Source: Chryseobacterium sp. MYb264
Lineage (GTDB): Bacteria > Bacteroidota > Bacteroidia > Flavobacteriales > Weeksellaceae
Length of the DNA stretch: 64,000 nt
NCBI RefSeq assembly: GCF_035974275.1
Contig: NZ_CP142422.1
Span: 1,364,001 to 1,428,000, forward strand
Direction of reading: 5' to 3'
The position numbers and the translations under genes are program-made. The notes beneath the pieces are model-generated. The model saw only the letters and a program-made list of their open reading frames with translations. It had not been told where the DNA came from and did not search any database. Shown one piece after another: positions 1-7,501 of the stretch. Each line of letters opens with the position of its first letter. The first letter of the stretch is position 1.

Positions 1-90
1 GCGTCAAACGATTGTGTACAAAAACACTGCCCGGAAGTGGAAAAACCTGCGTTTTATTCTGCAGTCTGCGAAAAGCCGATGAAAAAATGA
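1..90 (+). CDS. 3' end of an unidentified Cys-containing protein (partial)
   Basis: The first frame is open from the window edge for 29 codons and ends at TGA 88-90. The translated tail has three cysteines (at codons 5, 10 and 23) and reads like protein, ending EKPMKK. No family was recognised and the upstream part is outside the window. It could be chance, because the stretch is short. Bases 91-254 show no other gene. Confidence 0.35.
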   Translation, partial: ASNDCVQKHCPEVEKPAFYSAVCEKPMKK

Positions 91-254
91 TTCTGTCAAA
101 ATCTCTCTGAAAATCCGTTCTGGACGCTTTTGTATGTGGATTGTTTCCTGTACGCTGATTGGTGAAAATCTGGTTTACGTTCATCATTTTTCAAAATTAC
201 TTCAAATTTATTTTTTACGGAATAATATTTGAATTTTTCTTAAAAAAGAAAGCT

Positions 255-989
255 ATGCCTGAAGGTCCCACTATTGTTCTGATGAAAGAAGATCTGCAAA
301 AATTTGTGGGTCAAAGAGTAATTGAAGTTGAGGGAGATTCGATTAAAGACAAATCTGGAATTAAAGATGAAATTTTACGGGAAATAAAAACATTCGGGAA
401 GCAAACTTACCTTATTTTTGATACAATAAATATTCGAATTCATCTTCTGATGTTCGGTTCTTATAGCTTATTTGAGAAGAAAGATCAGAAAGACAATTTA
501 CGTTTAGGTTTGATTTTTAAAGATGGCGGAATGTATTTTTACACCTGCAATGTAAAACTTGTGGATTCTAAATTTTTATCAAAAATTGATTGGGAAGCTG
601 ATGTCATGAGTGATGAATGGAATTCTACAAAAGCTGAAAAAAAGTTAAAATCTCACCCAAAGATGATGGTCTGTGACGCCTTGATGGATCAGGATATTTT
701 TTCGGGAGTCGGTAATATTATTAAGAATGAAGCATTGTTTAGAATTGGTGTCCATCCTGAAAGTCTCATTGAAAATTTACCTCCAAAAAAATTGGAAGAA
801 TTAATCGCTGAAGCCAGAAATTACAGTTTCGATTTCAAAAAATGGAAAAAAGCGAATATTCTGAAAAAGAATTTTCAAGTATATCATCAGAAAAACTGTC
901 CGAAATGCGGTGCAAAAATCATAAAAAAAGACACAGGCTCTGGAAAACGAACAAGTTTTTTCTGTGAGAATGATCAAAAATTATATTAA
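255..989 (+). CDS. Fpg/Nei family DNA glycosylase (AP lyase)
   Basis: A 244-residue base-excision repair glycosylase of the formamidopyrimidine-DNA glycosylase/endonuclease VIII family, which removes oxidised bases and nicks the abasic site. The start at 255 is chosen because mature enzymes begin Met-Pro-Glu, with catalytic Pro2 and Glu3; the frame stays open upstream to 159 but that part is not homologous. A helix-two-turn-helix segment (MDQDIFSGVGNIIKNEALF) is followed by a C-terminal zinc finger. In that finger the usual final CxxC is replaced by C-E-N-D, so the fourth ligand would be Asp. The length is slightly short for Nei. The substrate (8-oxoG or oxidised pyrimidine) cannot be assigned from sequence. 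The next gene starts 9 bp downstream. Confidence 0.9.
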   Translation: MPEGPTIVLMKEDLQKFVGQRVIEVEGDSIKDKSGIKDEILREIKTFGKQTYLIFDTINIRIHLLMFGSYSLFEKKDQKDNLRLGLIFKDGGMYFYTCNVKLVDSKFLSKIDWEADVMSDEWNSTKAEKKLKSHPKMMVCDALMDQDIFSGVGNIIKNEALFRIGVHPESLIENLPPKKLEELIAEARNYSFDFKKWKKANILKKNFQVYHQKNCPKCGAKIIKKDTGSGKRTSFFCENDQKLY

Positions 990-998
990 AAACATTTT

Positions 999-2081
999 AT
1001 GAAAATATTTTATTCATCTCTTCTTTTAATTCTTTTATTTTCCTGTAAACAATACTATATAGAAAAAAATTGTTTCGAAGACGGCAAAGAAAAGAATAAT
1101 AAATATAAAGAATTCAAAATTGACAGTCAGGAAGAAATCTTACGTGCAAATCCATCTCATTTAAGGTTCATCATTAATAAAGAATTGAAAACTTATGATG
1201 AAGAATCCAAAGATGATCGGGTTTTTAGATCAGAAAGTGAATCGAGAAAAAGAATAGAAAAATATAATAAGAAATTCACTGATCTCAGAAAAAACTTTGG
1301 AGAACAGTTTTTCTACAAAAATATTCAGAAAGAAAATAATAACATTTATGGAATTGGCGAAAATCAATTTGGATATTGGTTTCTTGAAGTGAAAAATAAT
1401 ACTCCAAATGCTTATTATTTAGGGTTAAGCAATTTCACTTATTTTAATAATGTCCAACCTGAAAATTTTGTATCCGGTAATAGACTTTTAGCTTACGGAA
1501 GTTTTATCAGAATAAGTGAAAGTTGGGGCTATCCTTTTGGTCCCAAAAAAGAGGCTGTAAAAGATCAATTAGTTTTTGAAATCAATCTTGATTTGGTAAG
1601 AAAAGATAGCGATAAAGACCGTTTCAACGATTTATTTGAAAAATTAATTTTATTAAATCCAAATTCTGCCGATACAGATAATGATGGAATTTCTGATTTT
1701 ATAGATATCAATCCGTTATATAAATCAGAAAAATCTAAATTCACAGATTTGTATTCTCAGGTTGTAGATCATGATTATCAGAACTTTGATTTTTCCAAAA
1801 ACAATTATTCCTTTGCAGGATATTTTTCGGATTGTGACTATTTCCAAAAAATCAATCCTACTCTTGTAAAAGTTCTTATTTATCCTGAAAAAGAAAGATT
1901 TAACCTGAAGTCCGATTACAGATTAGGTATGTTTCCAGATTATATTGGCAAAATTAAAAAAGATAGAGATGATAAAAAATTCTTTATCAACTATGGAAGC
2001 GGAGCAGGTGGAGGTTTTATTGAAGCTATTTACGAAAATGGAAAATGGATTTTATCAAAACAGTCAACTTATGCTATTTAA
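999..2081 (+). CDS. lipoprotein with thrombospondin type 3-like calcium-binding repeats
   Basis: A 360-residue predicted lipoprotein. The N-terminus is a short hydrophobic signal with lipobox LLFSC (Cys16). Around residues 200-235 there are two acidic repeats, DSDKDRFNDLFE and DTDNDGISDFIDINP, typical of the calcium-binding thrombospondin type 3/EF-hand-like motif used in Bacteroidetes surface proteins. The rest matches no family that I recognise. It is probably anchored in the outer membrane facing outward or the periplasm. The stop (2079-2081) abuts the convergent LytTR regulator gene with no space for a terminator. Confidence 0.75.
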   Translation: MKIFYSSLLLILLFSCKQYYIEKNCFEDGKEKNNKYKEFKIDSQEEILRANPSHLRFIINKELKTYDEESKDDRVFRSESESRKRIEKYNKKFTDLRKNFGEQFFYKNIQKENNNIYGIGENQFGYWFLEVKNNTPNAYYLGLSNFTYFNNVQPENFVSGNRLLAYGSFIRISESWGYPFGPKKEAVKDQLVFEINLDLVRKDSDKDRFNDLFEKLILLNPNSADTDNDGISDFIDINPLYKSEKSKFTDLYSQVVDHDYQNFDFSKNNYSFAGYFSDCDYFQKINPTLVKVLIYPEKERFNLKSDYRLGMFPDYIGKIKKDRDDKKFFINYGSGAGGGFIEAIYENGKWILSKQSTYAI

Positions 2082-2804
2082 CTAATTTTCAAAATTCAAA
2101 GAACCACCGGAATACGCTTTGAAAAACTCAGATTTATAAACTTCTCCTAAAGGAATCTCGGCATCGGCAATATAAATATTATGATTATCAAAAGAATCAA
2201 TAAAATTCATATTTACTACATACGATTTACTTACTCTTAAAAACAGATTTGTTGGAATTCTTTGATGAATCGTCTTTAAATTCATGGCAGTTATCAATTT
2301 CTGACTTTGAGTATGAATGACCACATAATCTTTTAAACCTTCAATAAATTTAATATCCGAAAAATTAATTTTATAATATCTTCTATCTGCTTTTATGAAT
2401 AAAAAATCAGCTGTATTAGATTCTATAGTATTTTTTACGGTTTCATTCAGTAATTCTTTATATAAAACTGCTTTATTGATCGCTTTTTCAAGTCTTTGTT
2501 TATCAATTGGTTTCAATAAATAATCCACAGCATCCAATTCATAACTTTTCAATGCATATTGAGAATAAGCAGTGGTGAAAATCACCAATGTGTTTTTAGG
2601 CAAACTTTCGGCAAACTCCAGTCCTGAAATTAAAGGCATTTCGATGTCTAGAAAAACCAAATCAATCTCATTCATCTTTAAAAATTCCATTGCGGCAGGC
2701 ACGTTGGAAAAGTTTCCTGAAATTTCTATTGATGAAACTTCATGAATCAACGACTGCATTTCGGCTCTTGCCAAAGGTTCATCATCAACAATTATACAAT
2801 TCAT
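2082..2804 (-). CDS. LytTR family response regulator
   Basis: A 240-residue two-component regulator. Residues 1-115 form a receiver domain, with the acidic pair Asp7/Asp8, phospho-acceptor Asp53 in FLDIEMP, and the conserved Lys in LLKPID. Residues about 135-235 form a LytTR DNA-binding domain, with the characteristic FLRVSKSYVVN segment. LytTR proteins bind paired direct repeats about 21 bp apart. It overlaps the histidine kinase gene by 4 bp (ATGA), so the two are translationally coupled and are probably partners. The operator candidate upstream of the pair (3940-3969) suggests autoregulation. Confidence 0.93.
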   Translation of the reverse strand: MNCIIVDDEPLARAEMQSLIHEVSSIEISGNFSNVPAAMEFLKMNEIDLVFLDIEMPLISGLEFAESLPKNTLVIFTTAYSQYALKSYELDAVDYLLKPIDKQRLEKAINKAVLYKELLNETVKNTIESNTADFLFIKADRRYYKINFSDIKFIEGLKDYVVIHTQSQKLITAMNLKTIHQRIPTNLFLRVSKSYVVNMNFIDSFDNHNIYIADAEIPLGEVYKSEFFKAYSGGSLNFEN

Positions 2805-3877
2805 ACAGGGATCATTAAGGTTACAAAATATTCTTTATCAGTGGAAATTATATCCAATTCGTACGTATTTTGATATAATAATTCTAGTCTTCTTTTGATA
2901 TTAATCAATCCTAATCCACTAGATTTTTTATCAGAAACCAAATATTTAGAATTTTTTGAATTTATACATTCAAAATATAGCTTTTCATTCTCCATTTTAA
3001 AATTAATCTTAATATAATTTTCATCGGCATCAAAATCTACACTATGTTTTACAGCATTCTCCACAAACGTTGTAAAAAGATTGGGCGGAATAAAAATACT
3101 GTTCAGCGTACGCTTATCAATATTCACATAAATATCAACAGACAAATCTTCCCTTCGGATCTTTTCAAGATTAATAAAATTCGACAAAAAATCGATTTCA
3201 GACGTAAGCAACGTTTTTTCTTCCCCGTTTTCATACAACTGATATCTTAAAAATTCAGATAATTTCATGATAACCGTTGTTGCTTTTTCAGGATTTGTGC
3301 GAATTAAAGCTTTTACATTATTCAGCATATTAAAAAGAAAATGCGGATTGATCTGATTCCTAAGTTCGTTCAACTCCATTCTCAAAGTAAGGTTGCTCAA
3401 TTCTGTAATTCGCTGATTATCTTTGATCCATTTTTGAAGCAGCTTTATCGTTGTTGTCGTCAAAATAATGGGAATGCACATGAGAATACCTTCGTACAAA
3501 CCACCTCTTTCCCTTTCATTGGGAATATTAATGATACGATATTGCGAAAAAAAAGTCTCAAAGAAAAAACTAATGACATTAAGCCCGACAACTCCTAACA
3601 CGACAAGCAGAATAAAATACGTAATGTATCTGGTTTTAAAGAAAAATATAGGCACCAATACATATATATTAATGTATATCATCCCAATCAGTAAAATATA
3701 CACAAAAAAAAGAATATAGTATTGCGAAGGCTGCGAGTACCAACGCCAAAATCGGGAACTGCAGATCAGCAAGAAGAAGAAAACCAGAAACAAAATGTGC
3801 CGTAAGATCCTGAATCGATTTTCCACTAAAAAATCGATTACAATTGTTTCTTTAAATTCCATGGAGCCAGATTTCAT
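2801..3877 (-). CDS. LytS-type sensor histidine kinase
   Basis: A 358-residue inner-membrane kinase. About four transmembrane helices lie in the first 155 residues. A HisKA_7TM/LytS-type kinase domain (PF06580) follows, with the phospho-acceptor His in NPHFLFN, the N box FVENAVKH and the G box GLGLINIK. No periplasmic sensor domain is visible, so the signal is probably sensed within the membrane. The Met at residue 6 (MEFKET) is an alternative start. The gene is read divergently from the 4070-5478 operon and is followed with a 4-bp overlap by its LytTR regulator. A promoter box at 3904-3911 lies 26 bp upstream of the start. Confidence 0.92.
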   Translation of the reverse strand: MKSGSMEFKETIVIDFLVENRFRILRHILFLVFFFLLICSSRFWRWYSQPSQYYILFFVYILLIGMIYINIYVLVPIFFFKTRYITYFILLVVLGVVGLNVISFFFETFFSQYRIINIPNERERGGLYEGILMCIPIILTTTTIKLLQKWIKDNQRITELSNLTLRMELNELRNQINPHFLFNMLNNVKALIRTNPEKATTVIMKLSEFLRYQLYENGEEKTLLTSEIDFLSNFINLEKIRREDLSVDIYVNIDKRTLNSIFIPPNLFTTFVENAVKHSVDFDADENYIKINFKMENEKLYFECINSKNSKYLVSDKKSSGLGLINIKRRLELLYQNTYELDIISTDKEYFVTLMIPV

Positions 3878-3903
3878 ATTCCGAACTATCTTTTTTGATC
3901 TTA

Positions 3904-3969
3904 CAAAAATAGATTATAACGCGGTTTTCATCCTTAATATTATACGAAGTCCGCATTTTTTTATACGAA
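3904..3969 (-). promoter_or_regulatory. promoter with LytTR-type direct-repeat operator for the kinase/regulator operon
   Basis: The 9-mer TTATACGAA occurs perfectly at 3940-3948 and 3961-3969 with a 12-bp spacer, which is the usual LytTR half-site layout (read TTCGTATAA on the minus strand). On the minus strand a perfect -7 box, TATTTTTG (3904-3911), follows after 28 bp. No -33 TTTG lies at the usual distance, so the promoter may need an activator. A weaker pair (TGTATAAAA at 3989-3997, CATATAAAA at 4010-4018, same 21-bp pitch) faces the divergent 4070 gene. Confidence 0.6.
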
Positions 3970-4069
3970 TTTTCAGCAGCTTGGGTTTTGTATAAAATAT
4001 CTGCCGTTTCATATAAAAAGCGGGCAGCCAAAACCATTTCTCTATTCCTTTGCTTCAAATTTAACAATT

Positions 4070-4498
4070 ATGGAATTGAGCGCTTTTCAACAACTTTCAG
4101 AAAAGATTACTTTAGAATGTTTTCATTTATCTGATTCTCAACAGGAAGAAAAAATTATTCAGCTGATTGACCTTCATCATTTTGTGGAATGTTACAATCA
4201 AAGCTTACAAGTGATTGATTATATAAATAATCCGGTAAATATTATCGAAGAAAACGGAATCCGAAAGGGAATTTTGTTTTATGATTTAAAATTTTCGTCG
4301 CCGCTTAATCCTTATGAATCGGAGGCATTTAAAAAGCAACATCATTTGCAGGAAGTTTGGTTTGTATTTGTGGAAGAAGATACGAAAGCACTTTCTTCAA
4401 AGCATTCTGAATTTATTAATGAAAATGCTGTCGATATTTTTTATGATAAAATATTCGTTTTCAATTTTTTCCAATCGGTGATCAAAGTAATTAAATAA
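4070..4498 (+). CDS. hypothetical protein, 142 aa
   Basis: A small, acidic, soluble protein with no signal peptide or membrane segment. No family was recognised. It sits 2 bp upstream of an outer-membrane protein gene in the same direction, so the two are almost certainly co-transcribed. It diverges from the LytS/LytTR operon across a 192-bp region containing the direct-repeat operator candidates, which makes this operon a plausible target of that system (inference). Base composition matches the neighbours. The ATG at 4070 is the only sensible start. Confidence 0.7.
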   Translation: MELSAFQQLSEKITLECFHLSDSQQEEKIIQLIDLHHFVECYNQSLQVIDYINNPVNIIEENGIRKGILFYDLKFSSPLNPYESEAFKKQHHLQEVWFVFVEEDTKALSSKHSEFINENAVDIFYDKIFVFNFFQSVIKVIK

Positions 4499-4500
4499 AT

Positions 4501-5478
4501 ATGAAAACACTAAGAAATGCTTTGGTACCGCTGGCTATTTTGCCGTTTAAAAATACAATTCATGCTCAAAAGAAAGACAGTATTCCGCAAAAAGTAATGG
4601 CATTTGTAACGGATAAATTTCCGCAAACAAGAGATTTCAACGTAGAATTTACGCAACTTACGCCTTATCAATACAGTTCGCAACTTCATGATGCTGATCT
4701 TCCCGATAATAAAGTTAAAAATTTTCAACAGGTAAAAGCCAATGCCAATATTTATTTCATAAAAAATCGAAAATGGATGTTTAGCACAGCTTTACAATAT
4801 CGTTTTACAGGAATGGAACTTGAAAATCCTATTTCGGTATTTTCTGAAGAAAGAGGAACAAAAGAAAATTTCCATTATCATTCTGAAACTTTTAGTGTAA
4901 CGCACTTTTCAAAATTATTCAATAAAGTTGCCATTTATTCTGCCAATGTTTCGGTGGACGGAAGCGATAAACATTTTGAAAGATTCCGCGGAATGTTGAC
5001 GGGAAGTATTGTTCTAAAAGCCAACGCAAAGACCAAAATGACGCTTGGAGTTGCGGTTATTGTAGATCCGAGCGCGCAGGTTCCGGCACTTCCGATATTC
5101 ACCTATGAAAACAAATTCAATAATGGCTGGGTTGCAGATATTATATTGCCAAAGAAAGTCATGATTCGGAAAGATATTTTTTTGAACGGCAGAATTTCAT
5201 TGGGAACTGAGATGGATAATACTTCATTTTATATTTATCAGTCGGATAAAACCTATGAATACAGGCAGTTGGAGATTAATTCCGGGGCAACATATGAGCA
5301 CCATTTAGGCGGAAACTTCATCGGAACTTTTAAAACAGGACTTCGCATGACGCCTAATGCAAGACTTTTCGAAAAACAGGAATCTTTTAAGGATTATATA
5401 TTTAAAGCGAAATACGATCCTTCATTTTATTTCAATATCGGAATTTCTTACAATCCTTTTGGGAAACCAAGAAAATAA
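4501..5478 (+). CDS. outer-membrane beta-barrel protein, DUF6268-like
   Basis: A 325-residue protein with an N-terminal signal peptide ending about residue 23 (IHA-QKKDS). The body consists of alternating amphipathic strands (for example YSANVSVDG, MTLGVAVIV, FIGTFKTGLRM) and ends in FYFNIGISYNPFGKPRK, the profile of an outer-membrane barrel. I place it with the DUF6268 group by overall look; function is unknown. It is the second gene of the operon starting at 4070. No clear terminator follows; the downstream 480 bp up to the small ORF at 5959 are AT-rich and hold no other gene that I can see. Confidence 0.7.
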   Translation: MKTLRNALVPLAILPFKNTIHAQKKDSIPQKVMAFVTDKFPQTRDFNVEFTQLTPYQYSSQLHDADLPDNKVKNFQQVKANANIYFIKNRKWMFSTALQYRFTGMELENPISVFSEERGTKENFHYHSETFSVTHFSKLFNKVAIYSANVSVDGSDKHFERFRGMLTGSIVLKANAKTKMTLGVAVIVDPSAQVPALPIFTYENKFNNGWVADIILPKKVMIRKDIFLNGRISLGTEMDNTSFYIYQSDKTYEYRQLEINSGATYEHHLGGNFIGTFKTGLRMTPNARLFEKQESFKDYIFKAKYDPSFYFNIGISYNPFGKPRK

Positions 5479-5878
5479 TAAGAATACACTTTTTGTCACT
5501 GACAGATGACATTCTTTAGCAATTTCTGACACTAAAGTCATTCAAACGATTTGAATGGCTTTTTTACATTTTATTAAAATAAGAGAAAATACAATCCTGA
5601 AAAATAAATTTTGTTAACAAAAAATTCATTTAGGATTAAAATATGACGTTTTGGTTTTGCAATTTCTGATGATATTATGCATACCATTTTTTCTTTTTTG
5701 GATTATCAACTCTTAAATATAAGATCTAAATACTTTAACAGATCAATAAAAATTTGCAGATAAGACAATAAAAATACACATAATTTTTCAAAAATACATT
5801 AAATTAATGTAAACAAAATTTAACATAAAACTACACAAACAACACCTTAACTCACTGATAAACATCATAATTATTCAC

Positions 5879-5909
5879 TTTGGCACATGATTTGAAAATA
5901 GTAATATTG
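5879..5909 (+). promoter_or_regulatory. Bacteroidetes-type promoter upstream of the 26-aa peptide
   Basis: TTTG (5879-5882), 19 bp, then TAATATTG (5902-5909). This matches TTTG-N19-TAnnTTTG except for one base in the -7 box. Transcription would start near 5915 and run through the small ORF at 5959 and the folded RNA beyond. Confidence 0.55.
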
Positions 5910-5958
5910 CAAATATAAAATCGACAATAAAAAGTCAAATAATTAAACACATCACAAT

Positions 5959-6039
5959 ATGATTACGTACATTGGAATTGCCACATTTTTAGTAGTTATC
6001 ACTTCCTACTTTATGACTGTCAGAAAAGAAGGAAACTAA
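5959..6039 (+). CDS. 26-residue single-span membrane peptide
   Basis: A short ORF: ATG at 5959, TAA at 6037-6039. It encodes MITYIGIATFLVV plus ITSYFMTVRKEGN: one hydrophobic helix of about 17 residues followed by a positively charged tail (VRKEGN), the layout of small regulatory or accessory membrane peptides. It has a good promoter 50-80 bp upstream and is followed by a folded RNA segment and a terminator, so it appears to be its own transcription unit. No family was recognised. The alternative is that the transcript is purely structural and the ORF is chance. Confidence 0.45.
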   Translation: MITYIGIATFLVVITSYFMTVRKEGN

Positions 6040-6091
6040 TTAGATTCTCATTAAAAAATAGTCGCATATAGAAGAAATTTACTAATTCGCA

Positions 6092-6162
6092 TTTATGTTT
6101 ACAATCTGAAAACAGGTTGTTGCTCTTTTACTCAACTGGAGTAAAAGAGCCCAAAACATAAA
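6092..6162 (+). ncRNA. predicted three-way-junction RNA structure
   Basis: Three complementary pairings nest into one three-way junction. The closing stem is TTTATGTTT (6092-6100) with AAACATAAA (6154-6162), 9 bp perfect. Arm 1 is ACAATCTG (6101-6108), loop AAAA, CAGGTTGT (6113-6120), 8 bp with one G-U. Arm 2 is GCTCTTTTACTC (6122-6133), loop of 5, GAGTAAAAGAGC (6139-6150), 12 bp perfect. Almost no base is left unpaired. It lies downstream of the 26-aa ORF and upstream of a terminator. It resembles no riboswitch class that I know. Confidence 0.5.
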
Positions 6163-6203
6163 GTAAGAGATTTACCAACAAGACAAATTTTAATTTTTAT
6201 AAT

Positions 6204-6239
6204 AGCCGATAGGGTCGAACGAAAGTTCGGCTTTTTTTG
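6204..6239 (+). terminator. rho-independent terminator
   Basis: AGCCGA (6204-6209) pairs with TCGGCT (6227-6232). An inner GAAA-tetraloop stem, CGAAC/GTTCG (6216-6229), partly competes with it. A run of seven T follows. It ends the transcript carrying the small ORF and folded RNA and lies 46 bp before the MepB start. Confidence 0.65.
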
Positions 6240-6284
6240 TTTTTAAAGGTAAGTTTACGGCAATTTTTACTTACTTTCGTTATT

Positions 6285-6803
6285 ATGATTCAGGAAATTC
6301 AGAATATTCAGGATAAAGTATTCAAAAAATTAAACCTAATGATTTCAGATTTCACTAAAGACTTGGAATGTGATGAATATTTTGGTTATAATTTTAAACT
6401 TAATCAATTCAATATAAAATTCAGAAAAGCGAAAGTAACTCATAAGAAAATCGGACAGTTTGTAACGCTATGGAAAAGAAATCCCGACACCAAAGAAACC
6501 GAACCTTTTCACTATAATGATGATTTCGATTTTTACATTATTTACACCGAACACGAAAATAATCAAGGTCTTTTCCTTTTCAGCAAGAAAGTTTTAATTC
6601 AACATCACATTTTAACGATAGAATCGAAAGAAGGAAAACGAGGCTTCAGAGTATATCCGAAATGGGATATTGCAGAAAACAAACAGGCAATAAAAACTCA
6701 AAACTGGCAAGTTCAGTCTTTTATTGATTTATCTGAATTAGAAGATGAAGTTTTCAAAACAACCAATAACATTCTATTTAACAACCCCTTAGACAAAAAT
6801 TAA
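6285..6803 (+). CDS. MepB family protein
   Basis: A 172-residue protein with the conserved MepB-family blocks: RKAKVTHKKIGQFVTLWKR, the acidic DFDFYIIY strand, SKKVLIQHHIL, KRGFRVYPKWD and TQNWQVQSFIDL. The family is named after staphylococcal MepB, which is encoded with a multidrug efflux system. Its biochemical role is not established. Start 6285 is chosen because the conserved region begins just after it and the in-frame upstream codons run into the terminator at 6204-6239. It stands alone between a terminator and the redox operon. Confidence 0.8.
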   Translation: MIQEIQNIQDKVFKKLNLMISDFTKDLECDEYFGYNFKLNQFNIKFRKAKVTHKKIGQFVTLWKRNPDTKETEPFHYNDDFDFYIIYTEHENNQGLFLFSKKVLIQHHILTIESKEGKRGFRVYPKWDIAENKQAIKTQNWQVQSFIDLSELEDEVFKTTNNILFNNPLDKN

Positions 6804-6852
6804 AGCAATTCAAAACGTTAAAATTATGTTAAATAAATTTTCAAATCAAATT

Positions 6853-6877
6853 TAGTTAGGAATCCTAATTATATTTA
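6853..6877 (+). promoter_or_regulatory. promoter and MarR-type operator for the thioredoxin-like gene
   Basis: A perfect 13-bp palindrome TTAGGAATCCTAA (6857-6869), extended to the left as TAGTTAGGA (6853-6861), abuts a -7-like box TATATTTA (6870-6877). The same TAGTTAGGA recurs just upstream of the next gene's -7 box (7168-7176). The MarR protein of this operon is the likely ligand (inference). Confidence 0.5.
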
Positions 6878-6916
6878 CAGAAGAAAATTAATCATTAACA
6901 TTTAAGATTTCAAACA

Positions 6917-7150
6917 ATGAAAAAATCAGTTTTTTATCACGCGGGTTGTCCGGTTTGCGTAAGTGCAGAACACGACATTATTAATTTGGTAGGTGCAGAA
7001 AATGTGGAAGTTGTACATTTTGGAGAAGACAAAAGCAGAATTGAAGAAGCAGAAAAAGCAGGTGTAAAATCTGTTCCGGCTTTGGTTACGCCTAATGGAA
7101 ATGTGCTTCACATCAACTTTGGAGCTTCAATGGAGGATGTAAAAGCGTAA
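6917..7150 (+). CDS. thioredoxin/glutaredoxin-like small redox protein
   Basis: A 77-residue protein with a minimal thioredoxin fold: N-terminal strand KKSVFYHA, redox motif CPVC (residues 11-14), and a cis-Pro region KSVPALVTPNG. There is no signal peptide, so it is cytosolic. It is the first gene of a probable set with DUF2024 and a MarR regulator that has a cysteine-rich tail, which suggests a thiol or electrophile stress response (inference). The palindromic operator candidate lies about 50 bp upstream. Confidence 0.82.
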   Translation: MKKSVFYHAGCPVCVSAEHDIINLVGAENVEVVHFGEDKSRIEEAEKAGVKSVPALVTPNGNVLHINFGASMEDVKA

Positions 7151-7156
7151 AAAAAA

Positions 7157-7188
7157 TTTGCTTCACATAGTTAGGACTACTACCTTTG
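7157..7188 (+). promoter_or_regulatory. promoter with TAGTTAGGA operator upstream of DUF2024 gene
   Basis: TTTG (7157-7160), 20 bp, TACCTTTG (7181-7188): a full match to the Bacteroidetes promoter. TAGTTAGGA (7168-7176) sits in the spacer, where bound repressor would block polymerase. The outer arms GCTTCAC and GTGAAGC also make a hairpin (about 7160-7194). Confidence 0.6.
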
Positions 7189-7237
7189 TGAAGCATTTTA
7201 TTATTATTTGAAACAACAATTAAAAATTTACAATAAA

Positions 7238-7501
7238 ATGCAAGTAGCAGTTTGGGACACTTACGTAACTAAAAAAGACGGGAAAGTAATGCATTTCGAC
7301 ATTATTGCACCGAAAGAAATTACCTCAGCAGACGTGATTTACGGCTACGGAAAAGAATATTTAAAAGAAAAAGGGCAGGAAAATCAGGAACTCAGTTCGA
7401 AAGAATGTAGTTTCTGTCACGTAGAAACCGTTCTGCCGCAATGGGAAGCCGAAATCAGCGAAAAAGGCTACACCATTATAGAAATGGAAAATTGTAATTG
7501 A
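7238..7501 (+). CDS. DUF2024 family protein
   Basis: An 87-residue cytosolic protein beginning MQVAVWDTYVTKKDG, the typical DUF2024 start. The segment ECSFCHVE contributes two cysteines (CxxC) and a His. Function is unknown. The ATG at 7238 is chosen over the in-frame TTG at 7208 because family members begin at MQVAVWDTY. Its stop TGA (7499-7501) overlaps the MarR start ATG (7501) by one base, so the two are translationally coupled. Confidence 0.85.
   Translation: MQVAVWDTYVTKKDGKVMHFDIIAPKEITSADVIYGYGKEYLKEKGQENQELSSKECSFCHVETVLPQWEAEISEKGYTIIEMENCN

Noticed and set aside
3852..4067. 71-codon minus-strand ORF between the kinase start and the 4070 gene
   Set aside because: It covers the promoter/operator region with the TTATACGAA repeats, overlaps the kinase gene and has no family features.
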